DNA from: Verrucomicrobiales bacterium | Lineage (GTDB): Bacteria > Verrucomicrobiota > Verrucomicrobiia > Limisphaerales > J093 | Assembly (NCBI GenBank): GCA_015075445.1 | Contig: JABTUJ010000048.1 | Span: forward strand, 1 to 57,825 | Direction: 5' to 3' | Length of the DNA: 57,825 nucleotides | Shown here: positions 1 through 8,146 of the stretch, one piece after another | Layout of the letters: each line of letters begins with the position of its first letter | Numbering within the stretch: position 1 is the first letter of the stretch | The notes under the pieces: generated by a model | What the model saw: the letters and a program-made list of their open reading frames with translations, nothing else | Database searches by the model: none | Told to the model about the DNA's origin: nothing | Made by a program: the position numbers and the translations under genes

Positions 1-31
1 AGACGCTTCGCGCATGTCCGGCGTTGTGGGG

Positions 32-83
32 CGTCGCAGAGCGTCTGGAGTGCGGCGTCTTCCAGCGCCGCTTTGCGTCACGG
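32..83. repeat. Short dispersed repeat R7, copy 1
   Basis: A GC-rich stretch containing GCGTCTGGAGTGCGG and, further on, AGCGCCGCTTTGCGTC. A diverged copy with the same two blocks in the same order lies at about 42513-42562. Both sit between genes. It resembles small intergenic palindromic repeats of verrucomicrobial genomes, but only two copies are seen here. Confidence 0.5.
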
Positions 84-87
84 TGGG

Positions 88-636
88 TCAGTGGCGGGCG
101 AGGCGGAACTCGGCGTCGAACCAGAGGCCGTTGAAGTCGAATTGCAGGCGCGGCGGGTCAAAGGTGCCGGCCACCCAGCAGACCTCGTTGCGCGCGTGCA
201 TCAGCCCCTCGACCTCGGCGAACATATCCGGGTCCAGTCCGATGACGTGGTAGCGATTCCGCCGGAGCTCGTGCCGCGCCATCTGCCGGAGGAGTTCCTC
301 GGCCTCCGCCCAGGAACGGCGCACCACCCAGATCTCCGCCTCCGGCACCTTCACGGCGAGGCGATCGAGCTTCTGCACCGGACAATCGCCGCACTCCACC
401 CAGAGCGCCGCGCGCAGGGTGTAGTCGAACTGCACCAGGTCGGGCTGGTAAGGCAGGTCGTCGTCGTGGAGGCGGGGTTCGAGCTGCAGACGATCGCGGT
501 AGAACAGGAGGTAGGCGAGGAACTTGAGGAGCACTTCAGCCGTCGTCTCGGTGTCGCGCTGGCCGACAATGATCTTGCCCGGCAGCGGCCGGCGCGGGTT
601 GGTGCTCTCGAGCTGGAAGCTGAATTTGCGGGACAT
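88..636 (-). CDS. YaeQ-like family protein
   Basis: A 182-residue soluble protein with no signal peptide or membrane segment. The middle part (ALWVECGDCPVQKLDRLAVK, about residues 76-96) resembles the YaeQ family core, in which an acidic strand, a W-[IV]-E-x-G element and a lysine form a PD-(D/E)XK nuclease-like fold. YaeQ proteins have no firmly established reaction; E. coli YaeQ was reported to compensate for loss of RfaH. It begins 9 bp after the stop of the L,D-transpeptidase gene and is the last gene of a reverse-strand group running from about 2677 to 88. The family call is by eye; an uncharacterised conserved protein is the alternative. Confidence 0.5.
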   Translation of the reverse strand: MSRKFSFQLESTNPRRPLPGKIIVGQRDTETTAEVLLKFLAYLLFYRDRLQLEPRLHDDDLPYQPDLVQFDYTLRAALWVECGDCPVQKLDRLAVKVPEAEIWVVRRSWAEAEELLRQMARHELRRNRYHVIGLDPDMFAEVEGLMHARNEVCWVAGTFDPPRLQFDFNGLWFDAEFRLARH

Positions 637-645
637 GCGCGGAGG

Positions 646-1911
646 TCAGGGTTCGACGTACACCGGCAGTCGCCGCCAGACGAGCTGGGCAAGGTGGGCG
701 GCGTCCCAGTTGGCCAGCCGGAAGCAGCCGTGGGACTCGGTCCGACCCACGTCCTCGGGACGCGGGGTACCGTGGATGCCGTAGCCGGGCCGGTCCAGGC
801 CGATCCAGGCCACGCCGACGGGATTGTTCGGGCCTGGCGGGAGGGTGAGTTTGCGGCCGAGACGCCGGCCCTCGGCGGATTCCGGGAACACCGCCGGGTT
901 GAACGTGTAGGTGGGGTTGATGGCGACGACCGCCACCTCGAGCCGGCCCACGGGGCGTTTGTCCACGCGGGCCGCGATGCTGCACGGGCAATGGAGGAGG
1001 ACGTTGGTGCGCAGATCATGGCCCGTGAGCATGCGGTCCCTCAGCCGGATGCGCAGGAAGGCGAGCCGGGCCTCGGGCGGCGGTGGGGCGGCATCCGGCA
1101 CCACCACGGAGCGACCCGGCGCAACGGCGAGCCAATCCACCTCCGGGTTCAGCCGCCGCAACAAGGCCGGATGAGCCCGATGCGTTTCGGCGACCAACTC
1201 CAGGAGACTGACGAAATCGAGCCGGGCCTGCTGCGACTTGCCCAGCCAGGTGGCCGGGATCGGCATCAGTCGCGCGAGGTCGTTGCTGGTCACGACGTAC
1301 GGCGTGAGGGGGGGCGTGTCGAGCACGAGCCGGTCGCGGGTGACGGGATCCAGCGCGCCGGTGGGGGGGAGCCCGTACCGCTGCTGGAAGGCGCGGAGCG
1401 CCGCCCGGGTCTGGTAACCGCTGACGCCGTCAATGGACCCCGAGGAGAAGCCGCGCCGTGCAAGGGCGATCTGGGCCTCGAGCACCGAGGCTGCCGCGCG
1501 CGGCTGGAAGAGGGGCGTCCGAGGAACCGTTGTCGGCGGTGGTGGGGACGAAGCCACCGTCACGGCCGTGGTCGACGAAGCTGCCGGAGCGTTGGAGGTG
1601 ACCGCGGGCGCGAGCGGGCGGCTGAGGCCGGGAGGCGGGGTGTTCGAGGGAACCGGAGGGAGGAGGCTGGGGGCGGAGCGCGGGGCTGGAGGAGCGTGGA
1701 AGCGCGCGAGATTGGAGAGCGGTGCGGGCGGAGACGGCGACTGGACGGCCGGCTCGGCGGGGGAGGGATCGGCGGAAGGTTCCTCCCACTCGAGGTTGTG
1801 CAGAATGAGCCAGCCCGCCACGGCCAGACCGGCTGCCGCTATGAGGAAGCGCAGGGCGCTGGGCCCGGGCGTGCGCGGGCGGGGTGCCTTGTACCGGGTG
1901 TAGATCCGCAA
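646..1911 (-). CDS. L,D-transpeptidase with peptidoglycan-binding domain
   Basis: A 421-residue envelope protein that should cross-link or anchor peptidoglycan through a catalytic cysteine. Residues about 18-40 form one membrane segment, followed by a long Pro/Ser/Ala-rich linker (about 45-135), a PG_binding_1 domain (ALARRGFSSGSIDG and LRAFQQRYGLPPTGAL, about 145-200) and a C-terminal YkuD catalytic domain. The active-site signature is visible as HGT, then SHGCFRLAN with Cys396. Family members usually have 300-450 residues, so it looks complete. No ATG lies near the N-terminus; the reading frame suggests a TTG start at 1911, so the start is uncertain. It is third in a tightly spaced four-gene group. 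Confidence 0.88.
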   Translation of the reverse strand: MRIYTRYKAPRPRTPGPSALRFLIAAAGLAVAGWLILHNLEWEEPSADPSPAEPAVQSPSPPAPLSNLARFHAPPAPRSAPSLLPPVPSNTPPPGLSRPLAPAVTSNAPAASSTTAVTVASSPPPPTTVPRTPLFQPRAAASVLEAQIALARRGFSSGSIDGVSGYQTRAALRAFQQRYGLPPTGALDPVTRDRLVLDTPPLTPYVVTSNDLARLMPIPATWLGKSQQARLDFVSLLELVAETHRAHPALLRRLNPEVDWLAVAPGRSVVVPDAAPPPPEARLAFLRIRLRDRMLTGHDLRTNVLLHCPCSIAARVDKRPVGRLEVAVVAINPTYTFNPAVFPESAEGRRLGRKLTLPPGPNNPVGVAWIGLDRPGYGIHGTPRPEDVGRTESHGCFRLANWDAAHLAQLVWRRLPVYVEP

Positions 1912-1931
1912 GGCTCGGGGGGGCGAGCGGC

Positions 1932-2363
1932 TCAGCGCGGCGGCTCGGGAGGAGCCATCGGCCGGATGGGCGGAGGAGCCGCGGCGGTTGAGGTGTCGGT
2001 CACGACCCGGTAACGGGACATGATGCGGGCGAAATCGGGGTGGGATTGGCTAAACTGCTGGAGGTCGGTGAAGAGGCGGTTCAACTGGGGCAAGGCATTG
2101 GTCTCGTAGTCTCCCACGAGCCGGGAGAGTTCCTGTGCGGTGGCATTGAGCTGGTTGGCCTGGGCGGCGAGCCAGCGGATCTGCTGGTAGAGACCCACCG
2201 TGGTGGTGAGCAGCAGGACCGCCAGCGCCGCCATGACCAGATGCAGGAGATACCGCAGGTCCGCGACCTCGCGGTCGGATTCGCGCGGGGCCATCGGCAT
2301 CGAGGGTGCGGAGGAGGAAGCGGAGGAAAAAGAAGGAGCATCCATGGGCGCGAAGGGTGGCAA
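1932..2363 (-). CDS. Small membrane-anchored coiled-coil protein
   Basis: A 143-residue protein of no recognised family. A Ser/Pro-rich N-terminus precedes one membrane helix (about residues 38-62, LLHLVMAALAVLLLTTTVGL), then a helical segment rich in Q, N, L and A and a Pro-rich tail. The order (membrane helix, heptad-like region, then FSQSHPDF) matches the upstream 2375-2677 product, which has FGQTHPEI at the equivalent place, so the two look like diverged tandem paralogues. The gap between them is 11 bp and the L,D-transpeptidase gene follows after 20 bp. A role in the envelope is inferred from context only. Confidence 0.6.
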   Translation of the reverse strand: MPPFAPMDAPSFSSASSSAPSMPMAPRESDREVADLRYLLHLVMAALAVLLLTTTVGLYQQIRWLAAQANQLNATAQELSRLVGDYETNALPQLNRLFTDLQQFSQSHPDFARIMSRYRVVTDTSTAAAPPPIRPMAPPEPPR

Positions 2364-2374
2364 GGCGGGTGGGT

Positions 2375-2677
2375 CTATTCGTTGGCGGCCTGCGGGACGA
2401 GCTCCATCCGCTGGAGCAAGGGGGTGAGGGGTTCCAGCACCGGCCGGATCTCCGGGTGGGTCTGACCGAACTGCAGGGCCTCGGCCGCCAAGGAGCGGGC
2501 GATGGCAAAGTTGCGGTTGACGGCGGTGGCGTGGGCCTGGAGGCGCTGGGCCTGGAGTTGGAGCCGCTGGGCCGTGTTCAGCACCTGCAGATAACGGAAG
2601 AACACAAGCAGGTTGGCGACGGCTCCCAGGAGGACCACCGCCAGCAGAATATTCGTGAGCACGGCATTCTTGCGCAT
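2375..2677 (-). CDS. Small membrane-anchored coiled-coil protein (paralogue)
   Basis: A protein of 100 residues from the ATG at 2677; a longer frame to 2713 exists, but MRKNAVLTNILLA gives a compact N-terminus leading straight into a membrane helix (about residues 5-27). The remainder is a helical region rich in L, Q and A with FGQTHPEIRPVLEPLTPLL. It resembles the next gene (1932-2363) in layout and in the F-x-Q-[ST]-H-P motif, and is first in the group that ends with an L,D-transpeptidase and a YaeQ-like protein. No function can be assigned. Confidence 0.6.
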   Translation of the reverse strand: MRKNAVLTNILLAVVLLGAVANLLVFFRYLQVLNTAQRLQLQAQRLQAHATAVNRNFAIARSLAAEALQFGQTHPEIRPVLEPLTPLLQRMELVPQAANE

Positions 2678-2776
2678 CGCCGCGACCCTAACGGGGCGGT
2701 CGCCACTCTCCAAGCGTGATTTGTCTGCGAGGCTAGCCCGAGGGTGTGTTTACCCGGCAGGAAAACGCGACCCGCT

Positions 2777-2850
2777 GTAGGCGCCGACGTGAGGAGGCGA
2801 AGGAGTATTGCCCTGGCCCCAACGCCTCCTCGTCGCTTCTGGCGGGTAGG
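2777..2850. repeat. R1 palindromic element
   Basis: The R1 core starts with GTAGGCGCCGACGTGAGG (2777) and continues AGGCG. After a spacer rich in GGCC comes a degraded inverted copy (CGCCTCCTCGTCGC at about 2823). It lies between the sensor-kinase stop and the small membrane protein genes. The spacer is related, in reverse orientation, to the one in the 4230-4300 copy, so the whole unit of roughly 70 bp is the repeat rather than the core alone. Confidence 0.8.
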
Positions 2851-2892
2851 AGGTTTGCGGGTTGGGCCTGAACGCTCCCTCGTGCCTCAGGC

Positions 2893-4185
2893 TTACGGAG
2901 GTATGGCGCCGGACGCGGTCGCGGCGGGGTCGGGCGCGGCCTGGAGCAGCCGGGTGCGCCGCTCGCGGAGAGGCAACCAGACCCGGACGGTGGTGCCGTG
3001 GCCCACGTGGCTGTCGATGTCGATGCTGCCTCCGTGCTCGCGGATGATGCGGCGGACGATCATCAGGCCCAGGCCCGAGCCCTTCTTCTTGGTGGTATAA
3101 AAGGGCTCGCCGATGCGCTGGAGTTGCTCGGGCGGGATGCCGCCGCCGGTGTCGGCGACACTCACCCAGACGCCATCGGCGAGGGTGCCGGTGCTGAGCG
3201 TGAGGAGGCCGCCGCGGGTCATGGCCTGCATCGAGTTCTTGATGAGGTTGACGAGCACCTGCTTGAGCTGCGCGGGATCGAACGGCGCCTCGGGCAGGGT
3301 GCTCGAGAGCTGCTCCTCGACGATCAGCCCCCGGTTCTCCAGCTCGGGACGCAGCAGTTGGCAGGTGGCGCGAACGACCTCGTTCAACTGGGCGGACTGG
3401 AGCTGCGGCGGGCTGGGCCGGATGGCTTCGAGGAACTGGGTGACGATGTAATCGAGCCGCGTGATCTCGCCCTTCGCCACGGCGAGATACTGCTCGAAGC
3501 GTCCGGCGAAATACTCGAGGGCATCCGGTCCGGGCAGGCGCTGCGGTCGCGCACGCCTTCCGGCGGACGAATCCCGCGGCAACGGCACGGCGGTCAGGCT
3601 GCGCACCTTGCGCAGCTCGCGCTCCATGAGCTGCAGGTGGATGTGGAGCGCGTTCAGTGGGTTGCCGATCTCATGGGCGACGCTGGCGGCCAGCAGGGTC
3701 AACGCCTGCATGCGCTCGCTTTCGATGGCCTCGAACGTCTTTTGCCTCGCCTCCGTGGCGTCGTGGAGGATCAACACCACACCGTGGCTGCCGGGTGTCT
3801 CCGTCTCGAGCGGCGCCGCGAACAGCCGCAGGAAGCGGGGCCGGGGGAACTCGACCTCGAACTCATGGCGGAACCCGCGCGGTCCGCCGGCGCCGTCGCG
3901 GTTCAGGAGCCTGTCCCAATCCAGTTCCGGCAGGTGGGCTGTGATGGGCTGGCCTTCGGTCGTGTCGGGCTCGAGACCGAGGAGGCGGGTGACGGCACGG
4001 TTGAGGAACAGGATCCGGCCGTCGGGATCCAGGACCAGCACGCCGTCCTCGATGGTGTTGAAGACCGTCTCGAGCAGGCTGCGTTCACGGGCCAGGCGTT
4101 GCACCACGGCCTGCAGCCCGCCGGCATCCAGACGGTCAAGCCGGCCAAGGACCTTGTCGAGAAAGCTGGATTTGCTTCCAGGCAT
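2893..4185 (-). CDS. PAS-containing sensor histidine kinase (NtrB-like)
   Basis: A 430-residue cytoplasmic sensor kinase with no membrane segments. A PAS domain occupies about residues 35-155 (VFNTIEDGVLVLDPDGRILF). The HisKA H-box follows, AASVAHEIGNPLNALHIH, with the phosphoacceptor His171. The HATPase domain (about 300-410) shows the N-box NLIKNSMQAM, the G1 box DTGGGIP and the G2 box GSGLGLMIV. This layout is that of NtrB/AtoS-type kinases, which usually pair with a sigma-54 response regulator, but no response regulator lies next to it in this window, so it appears to be an orphan kinase. An R1 palindrome separates its 3' end from the next gene on the same strand. The signal is unknown. 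Confidence 0.9.
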   Translation of the reverse strand: MPGSKSSFLDKVLGRLDRLDAGGLQAVVQRLARERSLLETVFNTIEDGVLVLDPDGRILFLNRAVTRLLGLEPDTTEGQPITAHLPELDWDRLLNRDGAGGPRGFRHEFEVEFPRPRFLRLFAAPLETETPGSHGVVLILHDATEARQKTFEAIESERMQALTLLAASVAHEIGNPLNALHIHLQLMERELRKVRSLTAVPLPRDSSAGRRARPQRLPGPDALEYFAGRFEQYLAVAKGEITRLDYIVTQFLEAIRPSPPQLQSAQLNEVVRATCQLLRPELENRGLIVEEQLSSTLPEAPFDPAQLKQVLVNLIKNSMQAMTRGGLLTLSTGTLADGVWVSVADTGGGIPPEQLQRIGEPFYTTKKKGSGLGLMIVRRIIREHGGSIDIDSHVGHGTTVRVWLPLRERRTRLLQAAPDPAATASGAIPP

Positions 4186-4229
4186 AACGTCGGAGAGGCG
4201 CCCACTAACCCGGAGATCCCCTCCCCGCT

Positions 4230-4300
4230 GTAGGCGCCGACGTGAGGAGGCGTTTGCGGGCCAGGGGCAGTATCCTTCGCCTCCTCACGTCGGCGCCTAC
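4230..4300. repeat. R1 palindromic element, complete inverted pair
   Basis: The best-preserved R1 unit. A direct core at 4230-4252 and a perfect inverted core at 4278-4300 are separated by a 25-bp spacer containing GGCCAGGGGCAG. The unit could form a stem of more than 20 bp. It sits between the divergently placed sensor-kinase start and the corA stop, where it could also act as a bidirectional transcription barrier (inference). Confidence 0.85.
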
Positions 4301-4344
4301 TGTCTGTCGCGGTTTCATGCCGGGTGAGACAACCGGACTAGAAC

Positions 4345-5337
4345 CTAGAACCACCGCCGGCGTTTGAAGTACCAATACGTGGCCACGGTCGAGGCGACGA
4401 CAAACCCGGCCACGATCCAGTACCCGTGGTCGAGCTCGGGCATGTTGTGGAAGTTCATGCCGTACCAGGTCCCGACCAGCATGGCCGGGGTGGTGATGAG
4501 CGTGATCAGGGTCAGGAGCTTGATCACCTCGCCGGTCTGGTTCGAGGACATGTTGAGGTACACCTGCAGGATGCCGGTGAGGGAATCCGTGAATCCCAGG
4601 GCCAGCTCGTTGATGTGGAAGAGGGCATCGTACACATCGCGGAAGTACGGCACCAGATGCCCGCGGATCAGCTTGAACTCGCCGCTGGCGAACCGCGCGA
4701 GGACCTCGCGCTGCGGCCCGATGATCTGCCGCAAATGAAGGACCTCCTTCTTGATCTTAAGTATCTCGTTCAACGTGGACCGCGTCGGCTCCCGCAGCAC
4801 GCGGTCTTCGAGCGCGGCGATCTCGAGCGAGAGCTCATCCAGCGCGGGCTTGTAGTTCTCGACGATCGAATCCAGCAGGGTATGCGCCACCCGGTCGGGG
4901 GCCCGGGCGATGTGGACGTTGCTGCGCAGGCAACGTTCGGCCACCTGGGCCACGCTCTTCAAGGGCTTGAGGTGATAGGTGACGAGGAAGTTCTTCCCGA
5001 GAAAAAAGTTCAGCTCGCTCGTCGCGAACACCCCGTCCGCCCGGCTGTAGTCCACGGCGTGCACGACCATGAAAAGATAGGGCGTGAAGCGATCCCCCTC
5101 CTTGGGCGTGTATTCCTCGACCTTCGGCGAGGGGCTGTCGATCACGCAGTCCTCGACCGAGAGCGGGTGGAAGTGGAACACCTCCTCGAGGTAGAAGCGC
5201 GTTTCCTCAGGCGTCGGGTTCTCCAGGTCCACCCACAGGAACAGGTTGGTGTCCGACAGGAGGGTCGGCATCAGGAAGGCCTCGATGTCCTTCGTGTGCA
5301 GGCGGCCTTGTGTCGTGAATGCTGAGGACCGGACCAT
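4345..5337 (-). CDS. corA: CorA-family magnesium/cobalt transporter
   Basis: A 330-residue inner-membrane divalent-cation channel, the usual CorA length. The large N-terminal cytoplasmic domain is rich in charged helices. Two C-terminal membrane helices flank the family signature: YGMNF occurs just after the first helix (TLITLITTPAMLVGTWYGMNF, about residues 285-305), and the second helix ends in the basic tail KRRRW. The pore-loop aspartate/glutamate position is occupied by NMPELDHGYW. The start at 5337 gives a normal N-terminus although no clear Shine-Dalgarno is seen. It appears to be a single-gene unit. Confidence 0.92.
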   Translation of the reverse strand: MVRSSAFTTQGRLHTKDIEAFLMPTLLSDTNLFLWVDLENPTPEETRFYLEEVFHFHPLSVEDCVIDSPSPKVEEYTPKEGDRFTPYLFMVVHAVDYSRADGVFATSELNFFLGKNFLVTYHLKPLKSVAQVAERCLRSNVHIARAPDRVAHTLLDSIVENYKPALDELSLEIAALEDRVLREPTRSTLNEILKIKKEVLHLRQIIGPQREVLARFASGEFKLIRGHLVPYFRDVYDALFHINELALGFTDSLTGILQVYLNMSSNQTGEVIKLLTLITLITTPAMLVGTWYGMNFHNMPELDHGYWIVAGFVVASTVATYWYFKRRRWF

Positions 5338-5495
5338 AACGATCTTGCTGGCTCGGACGCGCTGACCTGCGGGCCCGCGGCGCCGCGCAGTCTAGGCCCC
5401 GGGCCCGCCGAGGCAAGGGCTTTGCCCTCAACGCTGCCTCGCACCGATCGCCGCCCCAGCCGTTCTCAGTTTGGCCGAATCCCCCTCCAGCTCGT

Positions 5496-5580
5496 GTCGG
5501 CCGGGTGCCCTCACCCGGTGTCGGCCGGGTACCCTCACCCGGCGATCTCGTGTAGGCCGGGTGCCCTCACCCGGCGACCC
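5496..5580. repeat. R2 hairpin repeat, three tandem units
   Basis: Three hairpins of the form GGCCGGGTGCCCTCACCCGG occur at 5500-5519, 5524-5543 (loop variant TACC) and 5556-5575. Each is a near-perfect inverted repeat of CCGGGT/ACCCGG. The same hairpins occur at about 11235, 14142, 19465 and 48924. Confidence 0.8.
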
Positions 5581-5716
5581 CCTCGGGCCAGACTGCGAAC
5601 TGCGGCAGGCGCCCAGGCGGCAGTTGAGATTCCGCCGGACTTGGCGCAATCTGCGCACAGCGCCGGCACGCGGGCTGCTCTGGATCCACTGGCCGGCGGG
5701 TTCGGTCGCGTTGTCT

Positions 5717-6112
5717 ATGTCGGTCAAGCGTGTCCTGATTTCCGTGTTGGGTGGCACGATCCTGTTGTTCGGGATCGTGCTCCTCGTGCTGCCCGGACCG
5801 GCCTTCCTCGTGATTCCCCTGGGCCTCGCCATCCTGGCCACCGAGTTCGTTTGGGCGCGACGCTGGCTGAAGCGCGCCCGGAACATGACGAACAAACGGA
5901 AAGCCAAACGCACCACCAAAGCCCTGCGTCAGTCCTTCGAACGACGCTGGGAGAGCTGGCGTCGCAACCTCCCCCGCTGGCTCGCCTGGTTCCGTCTGGC
6001 ACCGATGCGCCCTCCCCAACCGGCCTGGCGGCAAGTGGGCGGGCCACCCCCTCCCGTCCCGCCGCGAGCGTCGGTCGATAACCCGCAGCGCGATCCGCCG
6101 GTCAAGCCCTGA
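5717..6112 (+). CDS. PGPGW-type small membrane protein
   Basis: A 131-residue membrane protein. The ATG at 5717 is chosen because the sequence from MSVKRVLIS onward reads as a typical member and the upstream frame runs through R2 repeats. Two hydrophobic segments (about residues 5-24 and 27-46) surround VLPGPAFLVIPLGLAILATE, which matches the PGPGW/transmembrane family (LPGPGxxxxxxGLxxL) that is widespread but functionally unknown. The C-terminal half is strongly basic (RRWLKRARNMTNKRKAKR) and Pro-rich, presumably cytoplasmic. It stands alone between corA and the isomerase-like gene. Confidence 0.72.
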   Translation: MSVKRVLISVLGGTILLFGIVLLVLPGPAFLVIPLGLAILATEFVWARRWLKRARNMTNKRKAKRTTKALRQSFERRWESWRRNLPRWLAWFRLAPMRPPQPAWRQVGGPPPPVPPRASVDNPQRDPPVKP

Positions 6113-6129
6113 GCCGGAGGTTGCGGGCG

Positions 6130-6147
6130 GGGACAGACGAATGGGGA
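6130..6147. repeat. R5-type repeat fragment
   Basis: GGGGACAGACGAATGGGGA is shared with the array at 16676-16865. It lies just upstream of the isomerase-like gene. Confidence 0.55.
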
Positions 6148-6227
6148 CTGGCAAATGCAGGCCGGGGCGCTGTATTTCGCGCTTTCCATCCCGACCCGGT
6201 TGGCGCAGCGTCGCGCCGCGTAAGTCC

Positions 6228-7856
6228 ATGAAAACTTCAGCCTCGAAAGCCTCCCCCGTCTACCTTGTCGCCAGTGGCGACCTTCGTCTGTCCGCCAACC
6301 AGAAATGCTGGCCTGAGCAGGCCAAAATGGAAGCCACGCTCACCCGCGCCCTGGCCGCCGAAGGCGCAAAAGTGGTGCGGGCCCACCCGTTCGACCGCGC
6401 CCGGAAGCACGGCTTCATCGACTCGCAGGCCCGGGGGATGGAGGTGTTCCGCACGATCGATCCCGACGCCCCGTTGCTCGTCGCCGAGAGCGTCTGGCAG
6501 TACAGCCATCACGTGCTGTCCGGGCTCACGACGCATCGCGGCCCGATCCTGACCGTGGCGAACTGGAGCGGCACCTGGCCCGGCCTCGTGGGGATGTTGA
6601 ACCTGAACGGATCGCTCACCAAGGCCGGCGTGGCTTACAGCACGCTCTGGAGCGAGCAGTTCACCGACGCGTACTTCAAGGCGGGGCTGCGCCAGTGGTT
6701 GCGTACCGGGGTCGTCACCCACGACACCAGCCACGTGCAGGATCTGGCCCGGCTCAAACTGCCCGCGGCCGATGAAGTGTTGGGTCGTGAATGGGCGCGG
6801 ACGTTCCGGCAGCGCAAGGCCATCCTGGGCGTGTTCGACGAGGGCTGCATGGGCATGTACAACGCCATCATCCCGGACGAACTGCTGCACCCCACCGGCG
6901 TGTTCAAGGAGCGGCTCAGCCAGTCCACCCTCTACGCAGCCATGCAGCAGGTGGACGAAACCGAGGCCCGCCGCGTGCTCGACTGGTACCGCCGCAAGGG
7001 CCTCCGCTTCGCCTGGGGCACGGACGAAGCCAGCGAGTTGACCGAGGCGCAGACCCTCGCCCAGTGCCGGATGTACATCGCCTCCCTGCGCCTGGCCGCC
7101 GAGTTCGGCTGCGACGCCATTGGCATCCAGTACCAGCAAGGGCTCAAAGACCTGGCCCCGGCCAGCGACCTCGTCGAAGGCACACTCAACAACGTCGACC
7201 GCCCGCCCGTCACCTGCCCCAGCACCGGCAAGGTCCTGTTCGAAGGCGAGGCCCTGCCGCACTTCAACGAAGTCGACGAGTGCGCCGGCCTCGACGGCCT
7301 GGTGACCTACCGGCTCTGGCGCGCCTTGGGCTTCCCCCCGGAAAACACCTTGCACGACCTGCGTTGGGGCGCCCCGTATCGCGGCGACGGCGTCAACGCC
7401 TACGTGTGGGTCCTGCTGATCTCCGGAGCGGCGCCGCCCGCGCATTTCATCGGGGGATGGAAGGGAGCCAGCAGCGAGCGGCAACCGGCCATGTACTTCC
7501 GGTTGGGCGGCGGCACGTTGAAGGGCATCAGCAAACCCGGCTGGGTCGTTTGGAGCCGGGTCTTTGTGATGGACGGCCGGTTGCATGCCGACCTGGGGGT
7601 GGCCGAAGTGGTCGCCCTGCCGCAGGCCGAGACCGAGCGACGCTGGCAGGAGACCACCCCGCAATGGCCGATCATGCACGCCGTGATGCAGGGGATCAGT
7701 CGCGACCAGATGATGGCGCGGCACAAGTCCAACCACATCCAGGTGGTGTACGCGCCCAATGCCCGACAGGCGCACCGGGCTTGCCGGATCAAGGCGGCCG
7801 CCCTGGCCGAACTGGGCCTCGAAGTGCACCTCTGCGGCGACGTCGCCCTGGCGTAG
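6228..7856 (+). CDS. L-fucose/arabinose isomerase-like protein
   Basis: A 542-residue soluble protein from the ATG at 6228 (MKTSASKASPVYLVASGDLR). It begins like the N-terminal Rossmann-type domain of the FucI/AraA sugar-isomerase superfamily and contains VANWSGTWPGLVGMLNLNGS (about residues 107-127) and a C-terminal MARHKSNHIQVVYA whose histidines could serve the metal site. Length is in the family range (500-600). The expected role is aldose-ketose isomerisation of a deoxy sugar or pentose, or a relative with unknown substrate. The substrate cannot be told from the sequence. A GH29 fucosidase at 52.2 kb makes a fucose link plausible but not shown. Confidence 0.65.
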   Translation: MKTSASKASPVYLVASGDLRLSANQKCWPEQAKMEATLTRALAAEGAKVVRAHPFDRARKHGFIDSQARGMEVFRTIDPDAPLLVAESVWQYSHHVLSGLTTHRGPILTVANWSGTWPGLVGMLNLNGSLTKAGVAYSTLWSEQFTDAYFKAGLRQWLRTGVVTHDTSHVQDLARLKLPAADEVLGREWARTFRQRKAILGVFDEGCMGMYNAIIPDELLHPTGVFKERLSQSTLYAAMQQVDETEARRVLDWYRRKGLRFAWGTDEASELTEAQTLAQCRMYIASLRLAAEFGCDAIGIQYQQGLKDLAPASDLVEGTLNNVDRPPVTCPSTGKVLFEGEALPHFNEVDECAGLDGLVTYRLWRALGFPPENTLHDLRWGAPYRGDGVNAYVWVLLISGAAPPAHFIGGWKGASSERQPAMYFRLGGGTLKGISKPGWVVWSRVFVMDGRLHADLGVAEVVALPQAETERRWQETTPQWPIMHAVMQGISRDQMMARHKSNHIQVVYAPNARQAHRACRIKAAALAELGLEVHLCGDVALA

Positions 7857-7877
7857 GTCCCGGTTCCCATCCCCGCT

Positions 7878-7900
7878 GCAGGCGCCGACGTGAGGAGGCG
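7878..7900 (+). repeat. R1 half element
   Basis: A single direct R1 core with one substitution (GCAGG in place of GTAGG), followed by part of the usual GGCC-rich spacer but no inverted core. It directly precedes the dinB-like remnant. Confidence 0.75.
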
Positions 7901-7903
7901 TTC

Positions 7904-8019
7904 GGGGCCGGGGGCAGCAAGGTCAACTGCTGCACGGTCGGCTCGCGCAGGTTGCTCACACCCAGCCCGAGCAGCCGCAGCGGTTGCCGCACCAGTTTCT
8001 CGCGAGCCAGAAGTGCCCT
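7904..8019 (-). pseudogene. Fragment resembling the C-terminus of DNA polymerase IV (dinB remnant)
   Basis: On the reverse strand this stretch reads LVRQPLRLLGLGVSNLREP and onward, matching the pattern that ends the little-finger domain of DinB (R-x-P-[VL]-R-L-L-G-[LV]-G-V-S-x-L). Only about 38 codons remain. Upstream of the fragment (plus-strand 8020 onward) the R4 palindrome replaces the rest of the gene, and no polymerase catalytic domain follows. It is most simply a gene destroyed by repeat insertion or deletion. The match rests on memory of the family motif. Confidence 0.45.
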
Positions 8020-8113
8020 CGACTCCATCCGTGTCATCCGGCCCATCCGCGGTCAACGTCCGGAGCCTTTGCTGACCGCGGATGGCGCAGATGACGCGGA
8101 TGATCTCGAGTCG
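8020..8113. repeat. R4 palindrome (CCGCGGATGGC type)
   Basis: A 94-bp imperfect palindrome: outer arms CGACTC (8020) and GAGTCG (8108), inner arms built from CATCCGTGTCATCC and CCATCCGCGGTCA on the left and TGACCGCGGATGGC on the right. Related sequences occur at about 24688-24760, 26660-26690 and 27837-27868. Confidence 0.75.
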
Positions 8114-8146
8114 TGAAGCGGTCCGACCACCCCGCGTTCCGCGGAC

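Noticed and set aside
73..2013. 646-codon open frame on the forward strand
   Set aside because: It is antisense to the L,D-transpeptidase and YaeQ-like genes, which have recognisable motifs; the same explanation covers most long forward frames opposite genes in this GC-rich DNA.
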